Source of the DNA: Microbacterium marinilacus
GTDB lineage: Bacteria > Actinomycetota > Actinomycetes > Actinomycetales > Microbacteriaceae
DNA: 64,000 bases
Assembly: GCF_019753765.1 (NCBI RefSeq)
Contig: NZ_JAIJZW010000003.1
Location: 364,751-428,750, forward strand
Direction: 5' to 3'
In this document: positions 52,581-59,813 of the stretch, piece after piece
How positions within the stretch are numbered: position 1 is the first letter of the stretch
How the letters are laid out: every line of letters begins with the position of its first letter
Notes under the pieces: generated by a model
Seen by the model: only the letters and a program-made list of their open reading frames with translations
The model's database searches: none
What the model was told of the DNA's origin: nothing
Position numbers and translations under genes: made by a program

Positions 52581-52705
52581 GGGTCTCCTCAGTCCGGCCG
52601 ACCGGTAGGCACATCGTAGCCAGCAAGCCTGGACGCCGGTGGACGACGGGTCCGCCGGGCGCTCCCGAGCGGGGCTGCGCGGGGTTCGATGAGGCCTCGA
52701 TAGCG

Positions 52706-52714
52706 TGATAAACT
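52706..52714 (+). promoter_or_regulatory. possible -10 region of the tRNA-Leu promoter
   Basis: TGATAAACT lies about 32 bases before the tRNA, in an otherwise GC-rich gap. Only a weak -35 is seen (GTTCGA near 52684). Confidence 0.3.
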
Positions 52715-52745
52715 CGCGAAGTTGGGTCAATCGCGATCCGGCGAC

Positions 52746-52829
52746 GCGCGAGTGGCGGAATAGGTAGACGCGCTGGCTTCAGGTGCCAGTGCCCGCAAGG
52801 GCGTGGGGGTTCAAGTCCCCCCTCGCGCA
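52746..52829 (+). tRNA. tRNA-Leu (anticodon CAG)
   Basis: An 84-base tRNA. Acceptor arms GCGCGAG (52746-52752) and CTCGCGC (52822-52828) pair, with discriminator A. The anticodon stem is CTGGC/GCCAG with loop TTCAGGT, anticodon CAG. A long variable arm (TGCCCGCAAGGGCG) marks a class II tRNA, and the T arm is GGGGG-TTCAAGT-CCCCC. CCA is not encoded. It closes the conserved block; accessory DNA begins just beyond. Confidence 0.97.
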
Positions 52830-52877
52830 CAGGGGTGTTTCAGGTTTTCACCCCGGTTCACTTCATGAAATACACGG

Positions 52878-52922
52878 GCGGCGGCTCGTCTCGAGAGATC
52901 GGGGCGGCCGCCGCTTCGTTTT
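52878..52922 (+). terminator. terminator after tRNA-Leu
   Basis: GCGGCGGC (52878-52885) pairs with GCCGCCGC (52907-52914), followed by TTCGTTTT. It fits an intrinsic terminator for the tRNA gene. Confidence 0.75.
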
Positions 52923-52995
52923 GCTCCCCGGAGTATCCGTCAGCACCCGCGCTGCTACTCAGATCACCTTCCCCGTGAACGACGAGTAGCCCCTT

Positions 52996-53007
52996 GCGGG
53001 GTTCTCG
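52996..53007 (-). terminator. weak hairpin downstream of the transposase
   Basis: The minus strand reads ACCCCGCAAGGGGCT, a short CCCC-GCAA-GGGG hairpin inside larger GAACGA/CGTTC arms, about 45 bases after the transposase stop. It could end that transcript. The rest of 52830-53047 shows nothing else that I can assign. Confidence 0.35.
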
Positions 53008-53047
53008 TTCGTCTGTTCGGTTCGTGTCGGCTGCGCGGCCGCTGCTG

Positions 53048-54745
53048 TCAGCCCGGCGGTGCCCCGCGCGTCCCGACAGCGTCGATGGGGTCCACGACTG
53101 CAGTTCTCACCGGTGCGAGCTGGCGGCGTGGCTTCCTTGTCTTCGGTGTCGTTGCTTCGCGTGCTTCGCGTCGCAGTGCTGTGACGATGCGGCGGATGTT
53201 GCTGGCGACGACGGCCATGGAGCTCGCGAGGAACTGGAAGGCGTACCCGCGACCGGCGCGCTTCTTCGGGTCGCCGAGGTCGGTGAATCGGCCGTCCTTG
53301 AGGTGCTTGTTCGAGGACTCGACGTGGTTGCGCTGACCGTAGGTCTTCACCCAGGCCTCGCTTCCCCAGGGGTGGCGTTGGAGGTGCTTGACGATGTCCG
53401 CTTGTGGCGGGATGGTGACGCTGCCGGTGAGGGAAGGGCGGCGGACGTGCTTGCCGGTGGCTGGGTCGAACGCCATGTAGCTGTGGGGGTCGGGGTAGGT
53501 GAAGCGCTGGTAGCCGTCCTTATCGGCGCCGCGTCCGTGGGGCTTGAGACGGTATGGCTCGCGGGCGGTGATGGCGGCAGCGCGTTCTTCGCTAGTCGGG
53601 ACACGTCCGGTGCTGGGATCTTTCTCGTCGTTGGCGTGCCAGCGCGTGATGTGCCGCAGTCGCTCGGGCATGTAGTGCACGTACAGCTGCCCGTCGACCA
53701 TGATGATCGGCTTGCCTTCGACGCTCGCTTGATGTCCGACCTGGTTCTTGCGGTAGTCGAACACCGTCTCCCAGCCGAGTCGGCGGATCGGGAGTTGGAA
53801 GCTGTCGGGCTGGAGGTTGTTGAACGCGCGGTCCGCGATGCAGACCCCTGCCTTGCGAAACGTGCGGCTGTGTTGCTGCATTGCCTTGAGGGGTCCGCGA
53901 GTGATCATCCCCGGACGATGGAAAGCGATGCCCGTGATGAGTTGGGGGAAGAACGCTGGCTTACGTCCGGCGTCGAGGTCGATCTGCCGCTTAGCGTCGA
54001 CCATCGTGACGGTGTCGAGTTCGAAGCCAGGCTTCGGTCGCTCGCTCGATGTGTCGTCTCGATGTGCGTGGTTGTATGTCCCGGCAGTGAAGTCGACGTT
54101 GCGTCGTGCACCGGAGCGCGGGTTGGTCTCGGCCCGTCCGAGGATCTCAACCAGCGTCGAGTCGAGAGCGACATCGTGCCGGTATCGCTCGTGGTATCGA
54201 GCCGGCATCATCCCGACGGACGCACGGACGAGTGCCTGCGCGATCGTATAGAGACGCGTGTCTCGCTCCTTGTCGTAGGCGGCCTGCGCTTCGGCGAACT
54301 CGTCGGAACTCAGCCGCTTTCGCTTCTGTGTCGCGTGGTAGGGGTCGAGGAGCCTCGTCAAGCGATGCTTCGCTCGCCAGGCACGGTCGTACCAGACGCC
54401 TGGGGCGGCATTATCCCGGCGGATACCGAGCGCGACGAACTGCTCCGGGGACAGCCGGTACGCGAGGGTCCGCGCGAGCTCTTCGAAGTGCGCGCCGTGT
54501 CCCCAGAGCCAGGAGAGCAGGTCGAGCATAAGCACCGCTCGTGCGGGGATGAGCGGCTTACGGCCCGCGGCACTCTTTCGGGTGTCGTTCTCCCAGGAGG
54601 CGATCTGCTCGACGACACCGCTGCGGTCGATGAGTGCGAGGAGAGAGTTGAACATCGCCATCGGCAGTTGCGTTCGGGTTGAGAGGGATCGCTCGTAGTC
54701 GTCGTCGCTTACCCCGAGGAGGTCACGCATGAAGCCGTCGATCAT
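53048..54745 (-). CDS. DDE transposase (IS1182/IS4-like)
   Basis: A 565-residue transposase. The N-terminal DNA-binding part has PLIPARAVLMLDLLSWLWG. Candidate catalytic acids are Asp in DVALDSTLVEIL, Asp in CIADRAFNN and Glu in NHVESSNKHLKDG, with the usual order D-D-E. A C-terminal helix follows (RGYAFQFLASSMAVVASNI). The ATG overlaps the stop of the recombinase-like gene upstream, which is unusual for an insertion sequence. No clear terminal inverted repeats were found. Confidence 0.85.
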   Translation of the reverse strand: MIDGFMRDLLGVSDDDYERSLSTRTQLPMAMFNSLLALIDRSGVVEQIASWENDTRKSAAGRKPLIPARAVLMLDLLSWLWGHGAHFEELARTLAYRLSPEQFVALGIRRDNAAPGVWYDRAWRAKHRLTRLLDPYHATQKRKRLSSDEFAEAQAAYDKERDTRLYTIAQALVRASVGMMPARYHERYRHDVALDSTLVEILGRAETNPRSGARRNVDFTAGTYNHAHRDDTSSERPKPGFELDTVTMVDAKRQIDLDAGRKPAFFPQLITGIAFHRPGMITRGPLKAMQQHSRTFRKAGVCIADRAFNNLQPDSFQLPIRRLGWETVFDYRKNQVGHQASVEGKPIIMVDGQLYVHYMPERLRHITRWHANDEKDPSTGRVPTSEERAAAITAREPYRLKPHGRGADKDGYQRFTYPDPHSYMAFDPATGKHVRRPSLTGSVTIPPQADIVKHLQRHPWGSEAWVKTYGQRNHVESSNKHLKDGRFTDLGDPKKRAGRGYAFQFLASSMAVVASNIRRIVTALRREAREATTPKTRKPRRQLAPVRTAVVDPIDAVGTRGAPPG

Positions 54746-55791
54746 CGGCTTGCCTCCCCTCGGAGGGCAGGCACCGATAGGTCCGGGCTGAGATCCGGGA
54801 CGTGCTGGAGGAGCCTCCCAAGGTGCTCGAACTTCACGAAGCCGGCCGCGCGGAACAGTTCCTTGATGGGGGTGCGGTCCGAGAGATGGGTGACAAGCCA
54901 GGTCGCTCGAAGTCGATCACCCCGTGGTGCGCTCCCGACGGTGTACTGCGTGAAGGACGACAGGAGCGCGTTCTCACGAGAGCGGTTGGGCTTCCCCCAG
55001 ACGCGCCCCGTCTCCGGTGCTTGCTCCAGGGCGGCCCGCATCCACTCGTCCCAGACGGCCAGAATCGGGACCTCGCGTGCGCGGTCTCCGCGCACGCGGA
55101 CGACGAAGCCCTCGTCGAGCTGCTCGATGTCGGCGCGGTCCAGGTCGCGGATCTCCACCGCGCGTAGCCCGGCGCCGGCGCAGAGGATCAGCATCAGCAT
55201 CGCCCGGTATCGCTTAAGCGGTGTGAGCTGAGAGCCTGCCCACTGCCGGTAGCGGCCCATCTCTGCGGAGTCGTATGGAGCCGCAGTCGTCTTCCGGCCC
55301 AGCGCTGTCATCGCGTCGCCGTGCTCTTCTGGAAGGAGCACCTCGCTGATCCGCATCAACCGGGCGCGATAGTTCCGTCGCGTTCCCTCAGCGAGGTCCT
55401 GTCGCACGTCGGTGACATACAGGTCGATCGCCTGCCGAGACCAGATGACCTCCGCCTCGAGGGGCCACAGCTGAGTGTCGACGCACCACGCCACATACTG
55501 CCCGGCTGCCCACAGCAGCACCTCCGCGGAGTACGAGGTCTGCGGAGCCGCGACCGTGACCGCATCGCGCACGAATGTCTCGATGCGCCTCCATGTGGCG
55601 GCCGGGATGCGCGGCACCGTGTTGTCGATTGAGGCCATCACGACCTCCGGCGGAAGACCGCCGAGCGCGGCGAGAATATGCCGGAACCGAGCGGAGCCCA
55701 GCGCGGCGCGAAGCTGCGCTGCATGTGTGCTGAGGGCATCGGTGTCGCCATATCGGAGATGGAATTTCGATCGCTGATGAGGGGAGGTCAC
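54742..55791 (-). CDS. tyrosine-recombinase-like protein, active site degenerate
   Basis: A 349-residue integrase-like protein. The N-terminal core-binding region (YVAWCVDTQLWPLEAEVIWSR) and the catalytic-domain start YRAMLMLILCAGAGLRAVEIRDL keep the first Arg. The later HxLRH box reads DRLRATWL, and the expected LGHxxxxTTxxY end is AGFVKFEHLGRLLQHV, with no nucleophilic Tyr visible. It may bind DNA without cutting. The GTG start at 55791 sits in a 17-base palindrome. It is translationally coupled to the transposase. Confidence 0.75.
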   Translation of the reverse strand: MTSPHQRSKFHLRYGDTDALSTHAAQLRAALGSARFRHILAALGGLPPEVVMASIDNTVPRIPAATWRRIETFVRDAVTVAAPQTSYSAEVLLWAAGQYVAWCVDTQLWPLEAEVIWSRQAIDLYVTDVRQDLAEGTRRNYRARLMRISEVLLPEEHGDAMTALGRKTTAAPYDSAEMGRYRQWAGSQLTPLKRYRAMLMLILCAGAGLRAVEIRDLDRADIEQLDEGFVVRVRGDRAREVPILAVWDEWMRAALEQAPETGRVWGKPNRSRENALLSSFTQYTVGSAPRGDRLRATWLVTHLSDRTPIKELFRAAGFVKFEHLGRLLQHVPDLSPDLSVPALRGEASR

Positions 55792-55797
55792 CTCCCC
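55781..55797. promoter_or_regulatory. palindrome over the recombinase-like start
   Basis: GGGGAGGT-C-ACCTCCCC is a perfect 8-1-8 palindrome that spans the GTG start and its ribosome-binding site on the minus strand. It could hide the start in an RNA hairpin or be a protein-binding site. Confidence 0.45.
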
Positions 55798-55809
55798 CTA
55801 TGCAAGAAC

Positions 55810-55840
55810 TCGTGTAGGAACCGTGTTTCCACGAGACGTG
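55810..55840. repeat. short inverted repeat upstream of the recombinase-like gene
   Basis: CTCGT...GGAA (about 55812-55825) pairs with TTCC-ACGAG (55830-55840). It lies 20-50 bases upstream of the recombinase-like start and could be a control site or element end. Confidence 0.35.
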
Positions 55841-55907
55841 AGCGCATACTGAGAGGAGCTGACAGGGCACTGGGTGCCCGCAGCTAGGTGAATATACCGC
55901 GTATGAG

Positions 55908-56360
55908 GTGAAAAATCAGCACGGGAGGGCACAAGTGGGCCGTATTGCAGATGGCCGGGGGTTCGCTTTCGAACCCAGGAGCGTGGTCGCGCAGCCCCAG
56001 GCATTCGGGAAGGCGGCGTCCCTACTCACCCCAGCAGATGGCGTAGATCCATCGGACCCCCGGTTCCGGGCAGCAAATCTGCAGCATGTGCTGGTCCGAG
56101 CGGTTTCGGACGAGTTGGTGATGCGTGACCTTGGCCCGGCTGCTGAGTTCCAGAAGGATGACCGTCCTCGTGGTTTGAGTCCGGATCGGGTGCGGCGCGT
56201 GTTTCGAGGTGAGACCGCCGCGCAGCTCGCGGACATCGCGTACTGGGCGACCCTCTTCCCTGAAGTCGGGGAGGCGGTCGCGCAGTACCTGTCGACCTGG
56301 CGCGGCGGCGGGATCGCGTCAGGAGACAACGGCGACCCGGACGCGGCGGGCGCGAGGTGA
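55908..56360 (+). CDS. small protein with XRE-like helix-turn-helix region
   Basis: A 150-residue protein from a GTG at 55908. The C-terminal half LSPDRVRRVFRGETAAQLADIAYWATLFPEVG looks like a XRE-type DNA-binding helix set, in two pieces around the Arg-Gly-Glu turn. The N-terminal 60 residues have no known domain. It is divergent from the recombinase-like gene and may regulate the element. Confidence 0.6.
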   Translation: MKNQHGRAQVGRIADGRGFAFEPRSVVAQPQAFGKAASLLTPADGVDPSDPRFRAANLQHVLVRAVSDELVMRDLGPAAEFQKDDRPRGLSPDRVRRVFRGETAAQLADIAYWATLFPEVGEAVAQYLSTWRGGGIASGDNGDPDAAGAR

Positions 56361-56492
56361 GAGACCACATGGGCTGTATTTGCGCGGTCCGCCCTGGCGT
56401 GTGCGCCGCCCATGGCGAGAACCAATTGCTCGCCCGCTAGAAGGTCCTGTCGAGCGACCGTCCGTCGTCCGGTCGTCGACGCATAGGACGGC

Positions 56493-56843
56493 ATGAGCAC
56501 TGCAACGGCTGACCCAGCGAGCGGTGATGACTACGGGGGCGACTACCCCGCGCGGATGCACGTGCACGAGTACTACAGGCCGAGTCGTCGACGGCAGTAC
56601 CTCACCATCACCCACCTCACCAGCGGCGAAGGCATGGATGGCTTCCGTCCGGACGCTCAAGTCCTGAGTCGGAGCCGCGGCAGCTTCATCATGCTCACGG
56701 ATGCGCCGGAGTCCGGAGATTCAAGCAGCATGACAGTGGCGTTGTACACGAAGGGCGACCTGATGGTGGAGACACAGGTCACCCGTCGGCGGCTGGATAA
56801 GGCCATCGCAGCCTGGGCGGACGGCGATGCTCTTCTCCTGTGA
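56493..56843 (+). CDS. hypothetical protein
   Basis: A 116-residue protein. The ATG has AGGACGG upstream. Middle segments MHVHEYYRPSRRRQYLTITHL and SFIMLTDAPESGDSSSMTVALYTKGDLMVETQVTRRRL (split here by an acidic turn) suggest a mostly beta fold. It ends in RLDKAIAAWADGDALLL, like single-domain effect or immunity proteins, but no family is recognised. Its stop is in frame with the following gene remnant. Confidence 0.6.
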   Translation: MSTATADPASGDDYGGDYPARMHVHEYYRPSRRRQYLTITHLTSGEGMDGFRPDAQVLSRSRGSFIMLTDAPESGDSSSMTVALYTKGDLMVETQVTRRRLDKAIAAWADGDALLL

Positions 56844-56864
56844 CCCACGCATGCGTGTGCTCAG

Positions 56865-57104
56865 GCGTTCGGGACTGCTGCCGAGTACCGATCAACCGAG
56901 GAAAACCGCCGGGCGTGGGCGGTCATGCGAGATCTCAGCGACGGGCGGACAGAGGTGCGCACGTTCTCGTTCTGGACGAGCCGTGACGACATCACGGCGT
57001 TCGCCGGCGACGGCATCGGCATCGCGGTGTTCTACCCGGATGACGATCGCTACCTGATCGACCGCGAGACCACCGTTGACCACTTCGACGTCGTCCGGGC
57101 TTGA
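56865..57104 (+). pseudogene. 5'-truncated antibiotic-biosynthesis-monooxygenase-like remnant
   Basis: The frame from 56865 to the TGA at 57102-57104 encodes a clear ABM-superfamily C-terminal half: FGTAAEYRST, VRTFSFWTSRDDITAFAGDG and AVFYPDDDRYLIDRETTVDHF. No start codon or first beta strand is left; the only ATG is inside the domain. The reading frame is the same as that of the gene ending at 56843, separated by its stop. It is best read as a truncated gene. Confidence 0.65.
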
Positions 57105-57248
57105 ACGCGTCTGGCGTGGTCCCCGTCAGATCGATCTGTCACCGGCTCTGGTCGACAGGCTCCCCCGGCAGGGGCAGCTTCGTTGTCCACGCCTGCACTC
57201 CGTCTGGCGCGGGCGAACGCCCAGGAACGCTTCACCTATCTTCGTCTC

Positions 57249-57542
57249 ATGGGGAGCTTCTACTACGACGGCAAAGAAACACCGATCACGGTTGACGACA
57301 GGGCGCTGGCGCACCTGAAAGCGGTGATGCTGACGAAGCTGCGACGCAACGAGAGCTTCGCCGTGTCCTGGTCGAACGAAGACGGCCACGGCAGGAACAC
57401 CATCTGGGTCAACCCCGCCGTCCCGCTCCGGTTCAGCTTCGACGCTCCCACCTCTCCCGAACTCGACCCCGAATGGCTCGTCCAACTCGCCGAGGAGGCA
57501 GTGCTCGGCGGCATCTCCTTCACCGCCAAATCAGCCGGCTGA
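57249..57542 (+). CDS. DUF7882-type small protein
   Basis: A 97-residue protein that starts MGSFYYDGKETPITVDDRAL, followed by HLKAVMLTKLRRNESFAVSW and TIWVNPAVPLRFSF. This pattern is that of a small protein family common in Microbacteriaceae (DUF7882, often misnamed DNA ligase). There is no ribosome-binding site before the ATG; TATCTT lies about seven bases upstream, so the mRNA may be leaderless. Function is unknown. An intrinsic terminator follows. Confidence 0.8.
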   Translation: MGSFYYDGKETPITVDDRALAHLKAVMLTKLRRNESFAVSWSNEDGHGRNTIWVNPAVPLRFSFDAPTSPELDPEWLVQLAEEAVLGGISFTAKSAG

Positions 57543-57557
57543 CTCGCGAACCAACAC

Positions 57558-57603
57558 CCGCCCCTCTCGGGTGAGCTTCGACTCCCCGGGAGGGGCGGTT
57601 TCG
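57558..57603 (+). terminator. intrinsic terminator, type 1 copy
   Basis: CCGCCCCTCTCGGG pairs (one G-T) with CCCGGGAGGGGCGG around GTGAGCTTCGACTC and is followed by TTTCG. It follows the DUF7882 gene. The same design recurs at 59768 and in shortened form near 58902. Confidence 0.85.
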
Positions 57604-57662
57604 TGCGTCAACCCTGCTGGTAGGCGGTGCCTCGGTGCTACTGCGTTGACCGCCGCACGAGT

Positions 57663-57941
57663 TCAGTCGGCAGAATGGTCCGCGCCGGAACGTCGCCCTC
57701 GCGCACACGAATCGAGCCCGCCGACGGCAAGGCCGACACCGATCGCGAGCAACCACCGCACCAGCGGATGGAGGTCTGTTGTGACGTCGAGAAGGATGTT
57801 CACCGGGACGGCGGTCATCGCGACGATCGCCGGTGTGCGCCACGCGACCTTCTCCTTCCGGTAGCGAAGCACCGCGCCGAGCAGGAGCAGCATCACGCCA
57901 GCGGCGAGGATGATCGAACCAACATCCATCAGGTCATCCAT
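57663..57941 (-). CDS. small three-helix membrane protein
   Basis: A 92-residue protein with helices VGSIILAAGVMLLLLGAVL, PAIVAMTAVPVNILLDV and LVRWLLAIGVGLAVGGL, and a charged loop (RYRKEKVAWRT). The ATG at 57941 follows a region without a clear ribosome-binding site. No family is recognised. It converges on the DUF7882 gene. Confidence 0.6.
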   Translation of the reverse strand: MDDLMDVGSIILAAGVMLLLLGAVLRYRKEKVAWRTPAIVAMTAVPVNILLDVTTDLHPLVRWLLAIGVGLAVGGLDSCARGRRSGADHSAD

Positions 57942-58062
57942 GCGCGGCAGGCTAGCAAGCCGGTCTGCGACGCCCCGTCGCCCTTCGGTGAGCCGTCGAC
58001 GACCCCCTGAGGCCCGGTTTCATGGTCGCGGCGTGGCGCAACGGGCGCGTTACCCTGGAGCG

Positions 58063-58266
58063 ATGGCTGAACAGCGAGCGAAGAGACTGGCCCCTTTCGT
58101 ACTCGCCGCGGGCGCTCTTGCTACGTCCCTAGTGCTCCTGTCGCTGCGCACCAGCGCGACTCTCAACGATGCCGTCGCGGTGCCTCTCCTGCTGATCACG
58201 GTGCTGGTGTTCACCACCGCCACAGTGTGGGCGGGTCTCCAGTTGGCGCGCCGGAGTGGACGCTAG
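58063..58266 (+). CDS. small two-helix membrane protein
   Basis: A 67-residue protein from an ATG with CTGGAG upstream. Helices: LAPFVLAAGALATSLVLLSL and VAVPLLLITVLVFTTATVWAG. Basic ends (EQRAKR and QLARRSGR) fit a hairpin with both ends inside. Unknown function; 29 bases before the next gene on the same strand. Confidence 0.6.
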   Translation: MAEQRAKRLAPFVLAAGALATSLVLLSLRTSATLNDAVAVPLLLITVLVFTTATVWAGLQLARRSGR

Positions 58267-58295
58267 CCACCGGTTTCTCGGTAGCGTGACGGGGG

Positions 58296-58892
58296 ATGCC
58301 TCCGAAACCGATTCCCGTCCGCCGGCTGTTCGCCGTGTCCTGGGTGATGAGCCGGGCATTCACATCGAATCGATTCCTCGCGGTCCTGGCGTTCCCCACC
58401 GCCGTGCTCTCCCTCGTGCCATACGTCGCCCGCCGCACCGTGTACGAGTCTCCTGACCGCAACGGCATGGTGATCTTCGCCCGCCACAACCTGCCACTCG
58501 ACATCGTCCTCGCCCTACCGATCGCGGCCGGGATGGGGATCGTCACCGTGATCGTCCTCCTTCTCGGGCCGACGCTCGGCGGGTTCTACTGGGCCGTTGT
58601 GTTCGTCGTGGTCGTGGGGCTCGGCTGCGGGGCCGGGCAGTTCATTTCCGCGGCGTCCCTCACCTCTGCCGTGGGGAAAGAGACCCCGCCCGGCGACAGG
58701 TGGGCGGTGATGGCGCTCTCACAGCGACCAGGGACCAGGCTGTCCGCGCTGCTGCTGACCCGAGCCTTGATCAAGAACCTCCCGCCCGGGGCCGTCGTCG
58801 TCGCGACGGCAGGATCCCCCGAGCTGGCGCACGGCTATCAGCGTCTGGGGCTCACGCCCGGACACGGCGCCCGGCTGCACCGAGTCGTGTAG
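58296..58892 (+). CDS. membrane protein with GNAT-like C-terminal region
   Basis: A 198-residue protein. Two or three membrane helices lie in residues 25-120 (FLAVLAFPTAVLSLVPYV, IVLALPIAAGMGIVTVIVLLL, GFYWAVVFVVVVGLGCGA). The C-terminal 65 residues (VMALSQRPGTRLSALLLTRALI, VVVATAGSPELAHGYQRLGL) resemble the acetyl-CoA loop and last strand of GNAT acetyltransferases. The first half of a GNAT fold is missing, so a fusion or remnant is possible. Confidence 0.6.
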   Translation: MPPKPIPVRRLFAVSWVMSRAFTSNRFLAVLAFPTAVLSLVPYVARRTVYESPDRNGMVIFARHNLPLDIVLALPIAAGMGIVTVIVLLLGPTLGGFYWAVVFVVVVGLGCGAGQFISAASLTSAVGKETPPGDRWAVMALSQRPGTRLSALLLTRALIKNLPPGAVVVATAGSPELAHGYQRLGLTPGHGARLHRVV

Positions 58893-58901
58893 TGGCCGAC
58901 G

Positions 58902-58942
58902 TCCCTCCCAACATGCCGACGGCTCCCCGGGAGGGGCGGTTG
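58902..58942 (+). terminator. intrinsic terminator, shortened copy
   Basis: GTCCCTCCC pairs with GGGAGGGGC; the right arm CTCCCCGGGAGGGGCGGTT matches the right arms at 57581 and 59791, while the left arm has diverged. It follows the gene ending at 58892. Confidence 0.65.
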
Positions 58943-59071
58943 GTCGCCTCGGCACCGCGGAGAGTACGTGCTATATCGGTCAGACGAAACCCCCTTCATG
59001 CGGTCAGCGAACGCCCAGTAACGTCCCAACCTCCATCGAGTAGAGCTCCATCTATTGAAGGAGGAAATGAG

Positions 59072-59500
59072 ATGAAGAAGTTGCAGGTACGCACGCTCCT
59101 GGCCTCTGCGGCTCTCGCAGTCGCCGTGATCGCCGCTCCGCAGGCCGCATCCGCGGCCGAGACCAGCACCCCGCAAGCGGCAACGGCAGCCGCGTGTAAC
59201 GGGGTGAACAAGCAAGAGTGGGTCCTGTACCCCGATCCCAACACCGGCGCTGATGTCCAGGACATCTACATCGACTCCTGCAAGGTCGATGACCTCATCG
59301 CCGCGTACGGGAACGCGAAGGACGCGGCTGGGCTTGCAGGAGCGCTCGGCGCGGCATGGTGGCCCGCGGGCGTCGCGAGCGGTGTCATGTTCGCGTGGGC
59401 GTGGAACAATCAGTCTCAGCTGATCGGATGCGGGTCGGCAGACAACGGCATCCGGATCAGAGTGGCAACCGGCATCATCACCGGTTGCTATGGACAGTGA
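59072..59500 (+). CDS. secreted Cys-rich, Gly/Ala-rich protein, possible bacteriocin
   Basis: A 142-residue preprotein. A Sec signal (KKLQVRTLLASAALAVAVIAAPQAASAAE) is probably cut after ASA. The mature part has four Cys (two before and two after a hydrophobic, Gly/Ala/Trp-rich centre with AGALGAAWWPAGVASGVMFA). Such an amphipathic core is like that of some membrane-active bacteriocins. GGAGGAAATGAG precedes the ATG. The next gene encodes a short membrane protein that could give immunity. No processing or export genes are nearby. Confidence 0.6.
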   Translation: MKKLQVRTLLASAALAVAVIAAPQAASAAETSTPQAATAAACNGVNKQEWVLYPDPNTGADVQDIYIDSCKVDDLIAAYGNAKDAAGLAGALGAAWWPAGVASGVMFAWAWNNQSQLIGCGSADNGIRIRVATGIITGCYGQ

Positions 59501-59514
59501 GAGGAGCGGTTCCT

Positions 59515-59757
59515 ATGAACAAGCCCAACATCACCCGCGTCGGAGCAACAGCGGTGTTCCTCGCGTTGCTCGTCGCCACATGGGTCCTGCGCATGCAGGG
59601 CGCGCTGTCCGACGTCGCAGCAGGCGTGATCACGTTGGTGCTGATCGCGGCCGCGGTCACGGTCGGCGTGCTGCTGTCGCGGAAGAACCGGCCCGAGGCC
59701 GGTAGCACCAGCGGCCAGCCCGTCACCACGCGTGAACCGGATCTTACGACGAAGTAA
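59515..59757 (+). CDS. small membrane protein, possible immunity partner
   Basis: An 80-residue protein 14 bases after the secreted-protein gene, with GAGGAG before its ATG. Two helices: VGATAVFLALLVATWVL and VAAGVITLVLIAAAVTVGVLL, then a polar tail. Size and position suit a bacteriocin immunity protein, though this rests only on context. It ends at a strong terminator. Confidence 0.6.
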   Translation: MNKPNITRVGATAVFLALLVATWVLRMQGALSDVAAGVITLVLIAAAVTVGVLLSRKNRPEAGSTSGQPVTTREPDLTTK

Positions 59758-59767
59758 CAGGCACAGA

Positions 59768-59813
59768 CCGCCCCTTCCGGGTGAGCTTCGGCTCCCCGGG
59801 AGGGGCGTTTTCG
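59768..59813 (+). terminator. intrinsic terminator, type 1 second copy
   Basis: CCGCCCCTTCCGGG pairs with CCCGGGAGGGGCG around GTGAGCTTCGGCTC and is followed by TTTTCGTC. Nearly identical to 57558-57603. It ends the secreted-protein/membrane-protein pair. Confidence 0.87.

Noticed and set aside
52746..52829. Possible duplication of the tRNA-Leu 3' end as an attachment site for the region to its right
   Set aside because: The remnant at 60501 matches only the 13-base T-arm core, which many tRNAs share; it is not a repeat of the tRNA-Leu 3' end.
55865..55879. GGGCAC-TGG-GTGCCC, similar to the MftR operator
   Set aside because: It lacks the ATTA and the -10-like hexamer that the two MftR sites share, and it lies beside mobile-element genes, so it is probably a chance palindrome or another protein's site.
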